NCBI GenBank assembly: GCA_024449915.1
Contig: JAMZAV010000778.1
Location: 62,001-126,000, forward strand
DNA length: 64,000 bases
Source of the DNA: Sweltsa coloradensis
Taxonomy: Eukaryota > Arthropoda > Insecta > Plecoptera > Chloroperlidae
Direction of reading: 5' to 3'
Both the position numbers and the translations under genes were made by a program. Within the stretch, counting starts at the first letter, position 1. Every line of letters begins with the position of its first letter. This document shows, in pieces, positions 36,620-47,853 of the stretch. The notes under the pieces were generated by a model, which had not been told where the DNA came from, made no database searches, and worked only from the letters and a program-made list of their open reading frames with translations.

Positions 36620-37255
36620 AAAAAGTGTTTAATCACACTTGCATGTGGTTATTGAGCAATCCAGCAACGAAAAGGCGGGAACCGTATCAAATAGTGAACA
36701 GTGTCGAATAATAACGAGGTTAAAGTTTTTGTTTAGATTACGAGTAGAATAAACAATATTATTCATAGTCCAGCGATTTGTAACAGCATTGTGTGTGCCA
36801 CAGGTTAAAACAAAAGACAATGCTATCACAGCTGTTCTCCGTTTCTTGCACGAAGATGTACCCCCACCCCCACGACCCCCAATAGCTTGGTACCATTGAA
36901 AGCTGCATCCCCTGATTTGGAACGAACTGCTTTGAATGCTACAAGAAAAGTCTTGAAGTTAAAAGCTTTATGTTGGAGGCGATAACGGGCTACGCGGCTC
37001 CTTCCAAATGCATAGGGGGTAAAAAAAAAAAAAAAACACTACAACTGTGCGTTGTAAATGTATACCCTAGCTTACAGGAACTCTAAAGGGCCCATTTGTA
37101 AAAGCCGCGCTATAGCATAGAAAGATTTATATATAGGCATGAACATTTACACGATTCTCTAGTCATCTACTAGTGAAGTAAGCTAGCAATTTGAATAAGA
37201 TTCAGTTAAAAACATAAAACTTTGAGCAGTATCTATTTCATGTATTTAAGACTGT
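36620..37255. other. Unassigned intron DNA
   Basis: An A-run of 16 lies at 37021-37036. No gene was recognised. Confidence 0.45.
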
Positions 37256-37690
37256 TATAAATAAATAAATAAATAAATACACTGTATTTAGAGTCAACCC
37301 ACTCAGTTATATAACTGATTTTCAGTGGGGGACAGTAAATCAAAGCGACCAAGCCAACCCTGTAGGCCCCGACGCAATCGACGAATGAGCGATAACCAAC
37401 CAAAGATCGATATTTTTCAATGTGAAATATAGCAATCAGTGGTCTGGACAGTGCGAACACCCGCGGATCCACACCAGAATCAACAAGAACGATTCAGAAA
37501 AACTCTGAATTTATTATGTGCTTCGTTGCTAGGACGGCTCCAAAGTAACCGTTTACAAACTCTTAACTGACGAACTGATAAACTAAGTCCAAATCAGAAG
37601 TTAATAAACTTCAGACTTTGGCGGGAATCGAACCCTGGACCTTCTGCATTGGAAGCAGATACGCTAACAACAAGACCAACGAGCCACACA
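37256..37690 (-). mobile_element. SINE-1, near full length
   Basis: On the minus strand: head TGTGGCTCGTTGGTCTTGTT, box B GGTTCGATTCC, body, tail AATCAGTTATATAACTGAGT with GGGTTGACTC and an (AAAT)n end at 37256-37280. This is the most complete minus-strand copy. Confidence 0.85.
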
Positions 37691-38199
37691 CAAGACAGAG
37701 CTCGAGTAAAACACAGGTGTTTAGGCAGAACGCAGAGGTTTATTCTGGATTTGCTCTATCGTTGTCGTATCGGGTTGTGAATTGGATTCAAAATATTAAG
37801 TAAGAATGTGTGATTGTTACAACCAGAGCACATTTTCAAAAAAGGTATCATTTCAGTTATTAATTCTGACCGTAATTATACCACCAAACAAGTAATTAAT
37901 AGTAATTACCCAAGATTGTGTAGGAGACGAACTATTTGAAATGTTTACATGTGATCTGATAGCGACATGTGCTTATGCTTTCCAAGCAACATCGAAAAAT
38001 TAAAACAATTTGGGTGAAAATTGGATGACGAAAAGTTATCCAGATTGTTTGTAAAATTAGCTGGATTTGCCGATCAAGCGAATTTTAAAAAAAGATGGCC
38101 CGAGCTCAAACAACCGTCGTAAATAGCTGTATGAACTAATTATAATGGTATGTATTATGTTTATTAGGGCATGAATTGTTAGGAGGTCAATACTACTCT
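37691..38199. other. Unassigned intron DNA
   Basis: AT-rich with no gene recognised. Confidence 0.45.
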
Positions 38200-38486
38200 A
38201 AAGCTAGCTTCCCATGTCAGTATTGAAGTGTAAGCTAGCTTCCCACGTCAGTATTGAAGAGTAAGCTAGCTTCCCATGTCAGTATTGAAGTGTAAGCTAG
38301 CTTCCCATGTCAGTATTGAAGTGTAAGCTAGCTTCCCATGTCAGTATTGAAGTGTAAGCTGACTTCCTGTCAGTATTGATGTTAGTGTAAGCTATAGCTT
38401 CCTATGACAGTATTGAAGTGTAAGCTAGCTTCCCATGTCAGTATTGAAGTGTAAGCTAGCTTCCCATGTCAGTATTGAAGTGTAAG
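38200..38486 (+). repeat. 31-bp minisatellite upstream of exon B
   Basis: About nine units of GTAAGCTAGCTTCCCATGTC plus AGTATTGAAGT, most nearly identical. Each contains the palindrome AAGCTAGCTT, and GTAAGC looks like a splice donor. The array ends 38 bp before exon B. Confidence 0.9.
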
Positions 38487-38524
38487 AGATACAACAACGC
38501 TGACCACCTGTGTGTTGTTTCCAG

Positions 38525-38636
38525 GGATCCGCCCATCCTAAGAGCCCACAATGGCACGGACATCATTCTACGTCTGCCAATGGGTAAAAAGGTCCGGGAT
38601 CTCCGGTGGCTGTCCGTCTGGTGTCGGCGGTTCACG
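38525..38636 (+). CDS. Skeletor: Skeletor-like protein, exon B (C-terminal part of DM13 domain 1)
   Basis: This 112-bp exon encodes about 37 residues, DPPILRAHNGTDIILRLP followed by LRWLSVWCRRFT. These are the strand-forming second half of DM13 including the conserved WC pair. The acceptor is TTTCCAG (AG at 38523-38524). The first base completes the lysine codon begun in exon A, so the 20.9-kb intron is phase-consistent. The donor is ACG/GTAAGT with GT at 38637-38638, ending in phase 0. Minisatellite arrays crowd both sides: a 31-bp array ends 38 bp before the exon and a 41-bp array starts 14 bp after it. The residues LPMGKKVRDLRWLSVW fit the family pattern LP..l.v.d...l.vWC. Confidence is high because codon phase, splice sites and domain continuity all agree. 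Confidence 0.9.
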
Positions 38637-38650
38637 GTAAGTCAAAACAA

Positions 38651-38813
38651 CTACTTTACCGGCCCTACTTCCCAAACCTTGAGCAAGGTTCTACTTTACC
38701 GGCCCTACTTTCACAAACCTTGAGCAAGGTTCTACTTTACCGGCCCTACTTCCACAAACCTTGAGCAAGGTTCTACTTTACCGACCCTACTTCCACAAAC
38801 CTTGGGCAAGGTT
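38651..38813 (+). repeat. 41-bp minisatellite downstream of exon B
   Basis: Four units (38651-38690, 38691-38731, 38732-38772, 38773-38813) read CTACTTTACCGGCCCTACTT then CCACAAACCTTGAGCAAGGTT. Each has a small hairpin ACCTTGAGCAAGGT. The array starts 14 bp after the exon B end. Confidence 0.9.
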
Positions 38814-40560
38814 TACTTAATCTCTTGGCGGAGATTTAGCTGACCTTTGGTCATGAGACCGGTTAATGAGGTACAACATGCATATACCTTCTACTATAAG
38901 GTCCGATAATACTCTACGACCAACGTGGATTTTTTTAGAGTGAATGCTATTTAAATCGGTTTACGTCCCACAAGTTATTTAATTCATTAATTTATATTCA
39001 GCGTCTTCTCATTCGGTTACAAGAACTCATTTTTTGTGGGGGGGGCCCTTAACTTTTCAGTGGGGGAGGGACATAGGTATAGCGTGGTAAGCAATATGAA
39101 CTCGTCTGTCCAGCTTGACAATATTGTATTGTGACCTAATGGAAAAGTTGACTCCACACGATGGTACCATCAGTGCTGAATTATCAGTACGTTTGTCAAA
39201 GTTTATCACAATTGAAGTATTATACAGACAGTCATTACGTAATCTTATCCTCTACAGAGAATTCAGAGCACACCGTTGTTTAATTATTAGTAAAAGTAAA
39301 ACAATAAAAAATGTACACATATAGGTTTATATTTGTGGGAATTAAATTCACTGATAAAGTAAATAAAGAATAGAATGCTATCATTTAAAAGTTTTTCTAG
39401 AAAACTGTCAAAAGTTGTTCTCTATTTAAATCACAAAAGCGTTTGTGCTCTTCACTACTCTGCAAGAAGATGAACGTTTTTGTAGTTGCAAAAAGTGAAC
39501 TAAGATTCTAGACAAAGACTGCATTTTAAACTCTGCCACTCTTATCTGAAGTCAAAGTAAGTTTGTCTAGTCTAGTGTATATAAAATACGCGCTATCTGA
39601 CTTCCAAGTGTTAGATTTGTCTTTTTTATATTTAAATATAATGAGGAGAGTGAGCTTTGGAAATAAAGTTAGCTCCTCTGTTTCTCGCGTCTTTATGACA
39701 AATACAAAGTTTATCTCTTCTTTGCTCAGCTTTGAAAGGAAGTGCTGTATAGTGCTTTCGGTGAAATGACATAATTCTAGCTTGACTTGCAGCTTTCAGC
39801 TTTATCTTGGAAATGGGGCGTTGAGAACGAAACGACAATGTCAAAGTCAGTCAAAGATAAACTCAAGGAACTAAATGCGCGTATTATTAAATAATGTAAA
39901 TGTATTAAATTTAAAAAAGGAACGTTTTTGTAAACTTTGTTTTATATGATACAAAATTAAGTTGAAATTAACACATATTTTAACCGTTTGTTTGACAGTT
40001 GTTCTTTTCATTAAATATTTGATTAATTTTAAACAATTATTTTAACTTTAACTATCTTTCTATCCCATAATATTCAATGTATTCCTCCGTAGCGTAACAT
40101 ATCATATTTGCAAGCCATTAATGTCATATGCTGTACTAGACGGCTTGAAAGCAACGTAATAGTCTCATACAACGCAATTACAAAATAAACATGGATGTAA
40201 AAGTGACGCCTTTAACTACCCTGTGGGTGTGAGAGGGTAAAGAGGCCGCCTCTTTGCTTCAATATCTTACTGACCTCCCCACATATTTACAAATTGCCAA
40301 TTTAGGTAATCGAATCTATGAATTAGAATGCAAAGTCACTCAAACGTGAACACATCGTTGAAAGTAATAGACACGAGAGAAACATGGGAGATCCAAGCAA
40401 ACTACCCCTCCTCCACCCCTTGGAACTAAACCTGCTCCATCCCCTTCTCTTAGTTAGCTAAAAGATTTGTCTGATTCTCCAAGTTCATGTTTTTCTTTTC
40501 CACAGTGAAGAAATACACGTGATACTTTAGCACAAGCGATATGGACAAATATCATTTTTC
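38814..40560. other. Unassigned intron DNA
   Basis: Near 38990-39070 a degenerate LINE/SINE-like tail (TTCAGCGTCTTCTCATTCGG) precedes a G-run. The rest is AT-rich with no gene recognised. Confidence 0.45.
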
Positions 40561-40616
40561 GTGAAGAGTTATCGTACGCAGCAAAACTCCCCAATATGTA
40601 TCCCTTTTCTATCCGT

Positions 40617-40648
<32 letters not shown>

Positions 40649-41030
40649 CAGTCAGTCAGCCAGTCAGTCAGTCAGCCAGTCAGTCAGTCAAGTCAGTCAG
40701 TCAGTCAGTCAGTCAGTCAGTCCATCAGTCATCAGTCAGTCAGTAAGTCAGCCAGCCAGCAGCACAGCCGCCAGCCAGCCAGCCACGTCAGTCAGTCAGT
40801 CAGTCAGTCGTCAGTCAGTCAGTCAGTCAGTCAGTCATCAGTCATCAGTCAGTCAGTCAGTCAGTCAGTCAGTCAGTCAGTCAGTCAGTCAGTCAGTCAG
40901 TCAGCTCAGTTCAGTAAGTCAGTCAGTAAGTCAGTGTGTCACGTCTCACGATAAAAACGATCACGACCTCAGATTAACAAGCGTTTATTTACACCACCAA
41001 GAAGGATTATACAGAATGTTTGAATTTCTT
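40561..41030 (-). mobile_element. Family-1 element, 3' part, expanded microsatellite
   Basis: The flank CTATCCGTCCGTCCGTCAG on the left and GTGTCACGTCTCACGATAAAAAC then GATCACGACCTCA on the right are the family-1 parts that surround its GTCC/GTCT run. The run itself is expanded to about 320 bp. Confidence 0.65.
40611..40940 (+). repeat. (CAGT)n tetranucleotide array
   Basis: This array of about 330 bp is made of CAGT units with interruptions (CAGC, slipped CATCAGT). The derived open frame encodes only a Ser-Val-Ser-Gln repeat and is not a gene. Confidence 0.95.
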
Positions 41031-41039
41031 ACCAACATT

Positions 41040-41185
41040 ATTGGGTTATGAATACATTAATGTTGTAATGTTACTATTCAAAACTTAGTTCATTGTTGTG
41101 TCTGCACTTATATAAGATTTATTAGTCGTCCTCCTTTGTAAATCAGTTAGGCCTATTTAACTGAATAGGATAGACGTTAAAAAAT
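41040..41185 (+). mobile_element. LINE-B 3' end
   Basis: AGTTCATTGTTGTGTCTGCA, GTCCTCCTTTGTAAATCAGT and CTGAATAGGATAGACGTTAA match the 3' UTR and tail of the minus copy at 10949-11470. Confidence 0.7.
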
Positions 41186-41221
41186 TAAAAAATGTATATA
41201 AATAAATTGGTCATGTTTTGT

Positions 41222-41275
41222 TTTTATAGAGCGAAGTGGCACAAGCACAGACGGTCGGACTGAAGAGTATAAGGG
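41222..41275. mobile_element. Family-1 fragment
   Basis: TAGAGCGAAGTGGCACAAGC and ACAGACGGTCGGACTGAAGA resemble the start and the tetranucleotide part of family 1, with the middle deleted. Confidence 0.4.
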
Positions 41276-43060
41276 AGCTCTAACCCATACTCTAGGGTTA
41301 GGCTACTAATGAGTAATAGTAGATGATGAGGTTTGCACATATCTTCTTTTTATTTAAGGGTTTCAGACCCGGTATTGTATATATGTAAGCAAGAACACAC
41401 ATTCATTGCATAATTCTTAACTAAACTGTATTATTTCACACTTTTGCTTTCACAGACCAAAATATATTTGAGACATGAGACATCATTTATTTTACTGGTC
41501 ATTATGATGTGTTGACGTTTATGGTCTTAACGTTTCGATACGACTGTGCGTGCGATCGTCTGAGGCAAACTTATCCACACAAACCAAGTTTTTTTATCTC
41601 TATCAGAACGATTGTTTCGTTTCAGATTACTGCTCTAAGTCTAAAACACAATTGCCAACAACATCTGCTAATGTTTTCGCGTTGTAACGTTTTTCTACCG
41701 TCTAAACGTTTGTAGTCCTCAGTTCGCGGTTGTGCATTGCCGGCGTTAAATCGCCTCTTTGGTGTTATTTTATTGCCATTTTCCGAAGTGAATTTCCTAA
41801 ATCTCCTTTACAGCTTCCCCTGTAACTAAGTCCCTAAGGAGCTAACTCCCTCCCCCCACCCTCCCCTCACCCCTCCCTAGTTGACGTAAACTGATACAGA
41901 GACGATGGGATCGTTTTCACCGCAAAAACAGCTAGTGTGTGTAAAAGCAGCGCGGAGAACGCTGCCCTAGTTCGTAACGGAGATTACCAGCGCAACAGAT
42001 CGTAATTTATACGATTAAGGTCGGATTTCACAGTGTTCATCTTCAAATAGTTGCGATGATCTCAACAAATCCTTCCATTAAAACGACGTGTTATCTTCGA
42101 AGTGCCAACATCCAACATCCAACTCGATACTTTTTTTTGTTTTGTTTTATAATCAAGTAGAACTTTACAATTTTATGACGAATATCATGATTTTGTTGGT
42201 AAACATAATTAATATTTAGTTATTATCAGATTCATATTTTTATCGATACATAAAAATAGCGATTAATTAAAGACTAAAAATATCCTGTCCGTTTGGTAAT
42301 TTGATAATTTTGCATTTTTTCGCTTGAATGTTTTGCATTTATGCAAAGTGCAAACATACACATTTATACACTTTTATGTGTTACAATAATTAAACATCAA
42401 TTTAAATTAAGTTGCATTTTTATTATTTTGTAGCTTGTGTATGGTTAACACAAATTAATCGATTGTTTGTGTTATCTTACTTTCCTAGATCAACAAATAA
42501 ACTTAGGAAAATAGAGTAACCGAAATCAAAATTATTTTCGTTTAGGGATTTTATTTATATTGCAGTTGTGATTTTTAAACGTTATCTACATTATGTAATA
42601 CATTGCCTTCCCACCACACAAAGGTGGTCGAGGTATATGTATACGTGTTGCATCTAAATATAAATAAAACGTAATGTAAATCATGTAAGTATTGCAGAGA
42701 ATTGTTGACATTACATTCGTAAGAAGGTTATTACTTGTTCCAAGTGAGATTTAAGTAACATTTCATACAATGTTCAAAGGGTATATACCACGCTGCATAT
42801 GCGTGTTTGTTGAGCTATTTACTTTAAGCCTTTAAAACGTGACTGAGAAATTCATATCGAAAGTCCTCACTGTAATTGGAACATATATTAACTTTATACT
42901 CTACACAGGCCTAGTTGCAAAAATGCTCTGCTAGTGTTGACAGTTCAATATAGAATGAGTAGTTCTAAGCCTGTAATGAGCTGTGTCATACACAGTGGGT
43001 AGACGTATGCTCCTTAATAGGTTCATTATTCTTAATGCTGTAATCAATCCTTGAAAAAAA
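41276..43060. other. Unassigned intron DNA
   Basis: Mostly AT-rich. The part 41720-42040 is more balanced. No gene was recognised. Confidence 0.45.
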
Positions 43061-43061
43061 G

Positions 43062-43155
43062 TGTGTACACCATCGACTATAAGTAAATCAAGGGGTCTAC
43101 TTGTATCAACTAATACACTTCCCTTGATTTACTTCCGTTCGAGAGCGTACATCAA
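43062..43155. repeat. Small palindromic repeat, copy 1
   Basis: The arms GTAAATCAAGGG and CCCTTGATTTAC lie inside longer imperfect arms (GTACACCATCGACTATAA; GTTCGAGAGCGTAC). It is related to 53766-53855. Confidence 0.6.
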
Positions 43156-43284
43156 AAATGCTATACACGCTACAAAGTAGATGTTATTTTGTATTTAGAT
43201 CCAAAATCCAATGTACTTTGTGATTACCATCACTGGGAAGTTTTACAATAATTTGTTAAAATATCTGTAAATAAAGAAATTCGT

Positions 43285-43450
43285 ATTTACAGTGTACTCA
43301 GTCACATAACTGATTTTCAGTGGGGTACTTTAATCTAAAGCAGACTGAGCAAACCCTGTAGGCGCCGTCGTCGTCGACGAGCGAATACAATCAACTCGAG
43401 ATCAGAATTTTTAAAAGGAAACTCTGACCAAAGTTGACACGGTACCTTTT
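43285..43450 (-). mobile_element. SINE-1, partial 3' portion
   Basis: GTACTCAGTCACATAACTGA, TTTTCAGTGGGGTAC and CCCTGTAGGCGCCG are read in minus orientation. The head is missing. Confidence 0.75.
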
Positions 43451-43979
43451 AATCTATTTCACTTAATATTTGAGGTACTTAATTGCACTACTAACTAGAA
43501 CGAATATGATTGTATCAATACGAGCACATGGAATGTTGAAGTATTAATCCCTCCAATAACTCATTTGAGTCGTATCTCCCCTCGCCCCCCCCCCCCACAC
43601 ACTGGTCATAGCTATCGGCTTCACTCATGGTTGCGCCCGAGAAGTAGTGGGTGCCGCGCCGTGTGCACCAGCCTGGCAACGATGGATCAGGAAACGAGGG
43701 GACAGAGGGAGGGTGTGAAATCTCCGAGGCGGGGAGGGGAGGGGGAATGCTTAGTTTATTGTTATTGTATTCGATAATCTTTCTACTTTAGGAGAATTGC
43801 TTTCCCGGCTGGTTCGCAGTCGTATCATTTATATCCTTTTGACAGCAGGATCGATTCCAAGCGATGTCGGGGCGTTATAAAAATAAAAGTTAGATTTGTT
43901 GTGTTGGTTGTTGGCCTAGTTTTCAAATAGTGGGATACATTTTTATCTACAAACTAATAGTGAGATCAAACGTTTTCCA
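43451..43979. other. Unassigned intron DNA
   Basis: The part 43560-43755 is GC-rich with a C-run at 43586-43597 and looks single-copy. No gene was recognised. Confidence 0.45.
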
Positions 43980-44075
43980 TCAACTGAACAAGCATGGTTA
44001 TGGAGTGCAAAAAAGAAGCGGCGAAAGGATAGACGGACAGTAAATGATGATGGGAGCTTCGCTCGTCCATAACAA
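43980..44075. mobile_element. Family-1 remnants
   Basis: AGGATAGACGGACAGTAAAT followed by GGGAGCTTCGCTC are the tetranucleotide part and the inverted GAGCGAAGC end of family 1, fused by deletion. Confidence 0.4.
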
Positions 44076-44229
44076 TCTAGCACAGTGCTTCATTATAATA
44101 TTATGGATTATTCTTCCAGATTAAGTTTGTTTAAATTTCTAACCTGTAGATTGTAGAGAAGTTAAGTGACGGTATAGAAAGAACACCCCGATCGGGATTG
44201 ATTTTTTAATTTCTGAATTGTATTATATA

Positions 44230-44518
44230 TTAACGATTGAGATGGTATGAAACGAATGACGGAAAAGAGTATGCCGAAGAGAATGAATGAGAGGAGGATT
44301 GAGAAGGAGAAGGAATAAGAAGACGGGGAAAGCCAAGGAAGAGATAAAAGGATACAATAGCATGAGACTTAGAGGCAAGAGAAGAGAGATGGGAAGATGT
44401 GGAAGAGATACGATTGTGGGAGGATAGAAAAAAGTGGAAACATTTGGTTGCAAATACTAAGCTGACCCTGCCAGAAGCAGGAAACGAAGATAGTATAGAA
44501 TAGATGATGATGATGATT
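44230..44518 (+). mobile_element. LINE 3' end with (GAT)n tail
   Basis: A purine-rich stretch reads, in one frame from about 44395, EDVEEIRLWEDRKKWKHLVA then NTKLTLPEAGNEDSIE and a stop. The end is (GAT)n at 44503-44516. The W..D+..W..LV pattern and short repeat tail are typical of non-LTR element C-termini. The clade is not determined. Confidence 0.5.
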
Positions 44519-45829
44519 TTAAACCTCCATTATTTTGTATTGAATGATGATATTAATAGTGGTAACGGTTGAGGAGTAAGTGCGATGGTGGGAGGACAGG
44601 AGGAAATTGAGAAAACGAGTGAGACGAAAAGAGTGGTAGAGGATGAGAATGCATAGGTCTATAGCTTGTTGGACTGGTACTGATTCTGTAATATCTAAAG
44701 GGATTGGTACAAAAATCCAAGTAAACCATGAACCAGTACATGAATATTTTAGTGGCACAAAGAGACTATCGATGTCAACTTTGTCCGTACTTCTCAACGA
44801 TTCCTCTCTTGTATTTCACAGTTGTTCTTTCTTATATGCGGTCCTCATTGCGACATGTCAAGAAACTTCACTTTTCCTCGACAGAGAAGAAATAGCTGAA
44901 CCATGTCAGGATTGCCGGTGAAGAGTAACGAATCGATTACCTATTTCTTGAAATATATTTTAAAATCATACACATTACGTCAATGATTGAATATTTATTT
45001 TTGCGTAGATCGTTATTTAGTAATGGGTAACAAAGACGTAGCAAGGAAGTCAAAGGTTTGGGTGCATAAGAGAACAATGCCCCCATCCAAAAAAAATGTG
45101 GGTGCAAGGTGTCTGGGGCAAACCCCTCAGCGAGAGTAGATAATTTCACCATAACTTTCTTTTATAACTTACCATAAGTTTTGTTTCTAAACAACTTTTA
45201 AGGTCATCACTTGACCAAATCTACGCTAAACAATACTAGACCTTTGATATCAATGTACCTACATTTTTACTCGACTACATTTAAGTGTCATGGCATTTAA
45301 TTTATTAAAAATACAATAATTCAAAATGTATTTGAAAAACGATATATTTTCCGAGAGAGCGGATCCCTCAATCACTCAAGGTCTTTAACGGCTGCCCCCC
45401 CCTCATCCCCTCACATTCCCACACCACTGTAGTGTAATCCCACTTACTCCAGGTTTTATATTCCTTCGTTTATGTATCCAATTTGTACTTTCCTCATTGA
45501 ATCGGTTTAATACAGAATAACGACCGTACTTGAGCGCAACAAAGCTACAATCAGTGCATGTGAATCCCCCCCCCCCTTCTCCTGGCTTCACTCTCTACTG
45601 GCTCCGATATCAACAGCCCCTAGCCATCAGCCCCGCGCCGGGGGTATCAGCATGCATTTCTACGTAATGTTATGTGCTAATCTGCATTAGAATTAGCATG
45701 TAAGCCGCTGACTTGATGGCTATCATGTGGATTGTGGGGACTGGCTGGAAATGATGTAATCGATTCTATTAAATTGAGACTTACATTATTCTCTTGTTAA
45801 CTACTAGAAATTAATAACTAAGTTTAAAT
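44519..45829. other. Unassigned intron DNA
   Basis: No gene was recognised. GC-richer segments with C-runs lie at 45390-45410 and 45566-45580. Confidence 0.45.
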
Positions 45830-45975
45830 CTCTCGATTTGGTTAGTCGGGAACACTCCCGCAGGTGTAATTGTTTTTATTTTCTACAATTTAGAAATTAA
45901 TCCCGGTTGGGGTAGACTTTTCCTATTTTTTTTTTTTAATTTCTAAATTGTAGTTAATAAAAATAAAAACTAAGT
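45830..45975. repeat. Fold-back family copy lacking the tRNA-like arms
   Basis: The flank TTAGTCGGGAACACTCCCGC with AGGTGTAATT is followed by an inverted pair CTACAATTTAGAAATTA / TAATTTCTAAATTGTAG. Only CCCGGTTGGGGTAGAC of the tRNA-like part remains between. Confidence 0.6.
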
Positions 45976-46189
45976 TTAAATCACTAAATAGTAACATCAA
46001 ATATTAATAAACAAAAGTGCATTTGAGTCTACACACATTTATTAGGTTAGTTTTTAATATCAATTGTTAGTTATTAATAGTTTTTTAATTGATAGTTTGC
46101 ATTAATTTTTTTCAATATAAACAAGATAAACCATGACATAATTAAAGAGATATGAATGCAAGAGCATAAGAAATGTGCATGACATATTT
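45976..46189. other. Unassigned AT-rich intron DNA
   Basis: Nothing was recognised. Confidence 0.5.
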
Positions 46190-46443
46190 TTTCTTTTTTT
46201 CTAATCTTCTGTTTTGGGGAATGGTCGTGGGGCTCGAAGCCTCTCTCCTGGTATTCTTTAGTGCCTGGTGCGAGGCACCTATAACTATAAATCTGATGTG
46301 TGCCAGAGTTGGGCGATGAACAGCGTCCTTGCGCTGCATGGTAATTGGTGACAGGCACCGTTGATTTCGGTAAAATACCGCCGGAACTTATTGTCCTCCT
46401 TTGTAAATCAGTTATAATAACTGAATGGGATAGATGAATTTAG
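46190..46443 (+). mobile_element. Retroelement ending in the LINE-B type tail
   Basis: It ends GTCCTCCTTTGTAAATCAGT, then TATAATAACTGAATGGGATA. The upstream part (46205-46380) is base-balanced and contains GTGCCTGGTGCGAGGCACC, a short hairpin. I cannot tell whether it is SINE or LINE. Confidence 0.45.
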
Positions 46444-46720
46444 GCCTAAAGTTGCAGAATTGATTTTCTCTGGAACATTATTGTACCGTTTATAATGTAC
46501 TTCATTACAATGACTGCTCCGAGGCACCGATTCATAGAAGTGACGTTACACATTCGAACTAGTGGGACAGTTACCATGGTTACCGCTCATCTCCTTCATC
46601 TCTTTGTTGACATGTTATTTTGTTGACAACCTGTGGCGTAATTCACCATCACTTGTGTTCATTGCAGAGCTATATTCGGGCATATTATCAGTACCTAATA
46701 ACTTTCTTATTTACTGCTCT

Positions 46721-46724
<4 letters not shown>
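46444..46724. other. Unassigned intron DNA
   Basis: Nothing was recognised. Confidence 0.45.

Positions 46725-46762
<38 letters not shown>
46725..46762 (+). repeat. (CT)n microsatellite
   Basis: About 19 CT units without interruption. This pyrimidine tract lies far from any exon. Confidence 0.95.
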
Positions 46763-46765
<3 letters not shown>

Positions 46766-47090
46766 TTATTATACTGTTTTATGACGATTACTCGCGTGCT
46801 TACTGAAGATGATCCTTGATAACGTTATTAGTTTATTGTCACCCAACTCTTGCCTTGTAGTAACAATACATCTAGACGGATACGCTCACGAAAATGGACA
46901 ACAGGTTGTCCTACATGTTTGTAATAACAAAATTTCAGAAAATTGTCCTATACAATACTTAAAATCGTTATCCCGAATAGGAGTAACGACGCTTTGAACC
47001 CTGACCGACGCCTACGTTTTTAGCCTACGCTGGCAACATTAAACTCCCATAATCGTGAGAAATAACATACCAATCATGATAACTTTTAAA
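46763..47090. other. Unassigned intron DNA
   Basis: Nothing was recognised. Confidence 0.45.
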
Positions 47091-47853
47091 CTAGGAAAAC
47101 GCGTAAGTCCCGCCGCGTTGTTGGATGAGCGTAATTGGTGCATTGAGCTGCCATGTGTTATGCGGATTTTTTGTTGTTCTGTGAAAAAATCATTACAAAG
47201 TCGATTTTTTTTTAAATTAAATCAAATAAAATAAAAAATTAACTTTATTTTTTTATTTTTTTATTAATCGTAATTTTTTTTTTAAATCGTAAAATCGCGA
47301 TTTTCATAAGAAATAATTATTCGATTGCGCTCAAATTTTACACGAATATATTAATTTATAAAATTAAGGTTCTGTGAAAAAATCATTGCAATAGAATAAA
47401 GAATGTAGGGGTTAAAAGTCAAAGAATTGTTTTAAAAAAGAAAAAATAGTGTAAAATTTCGATTTTCATGACAAATAACTTTTTGATCGCGCTAAAATTT
47501 CACACGAATATATAAATTCATAAAATAAAGGTTCTGTGAAAAAATCATTACATTCGGATAAAGCATGTAGGTGTTATAAGTCGAAGAATTTTTTTTAAAT
47601 CGAAAAAAATCGTAAAATTGCGATTTTCATGAGAAATAATTTTTCGATTGCGCTCAAAAACGTGGCAGTTCTTGGTTCAGAGATTTCGAAGGCCTCCATA
47701 AAATTTCATCGCAATTAGAGTATTGGTTTAGCAGGAATCGTGCTCACAGACACACAATAATACAAACAGAAAGAAGAAAAAAAAAACATTCCGGATTTTT
47801 TTCTCCAGTGTTAGTGAAATGGAATCTTCGCTTCGTTTGCTACGCTCATCCAA
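47091..47853 (-). mobile_element. Helentron-like element, family 2 (subtype b), complete
   Basis: On the minus strand it starts TTGGATGAGCGTAGCAAACG and ends GCTCATCCAACAACGC...CGCGTTTTCCTAG before T. Inside, a unit of about 180 bp with GGTTCTGTGAAAAAATCATT and GCGCTCAAATTTTACACGAA is repeated in tandem about three times. The same subtype starts at 63451. Confidence 0.75.

Noticed and set aside
38200..38486. CRISPR-like array
   Set aside because: The units are contiguous 31-bp repeats without unique spacers in a eukaryotic intron, so this is a minisatellite.
40596..41051. 151-codon Ser-Val-Ser-Gln repeat protein
   Set aside because: It is only the translation of a CAGT microsatellite inside a transposon copy.
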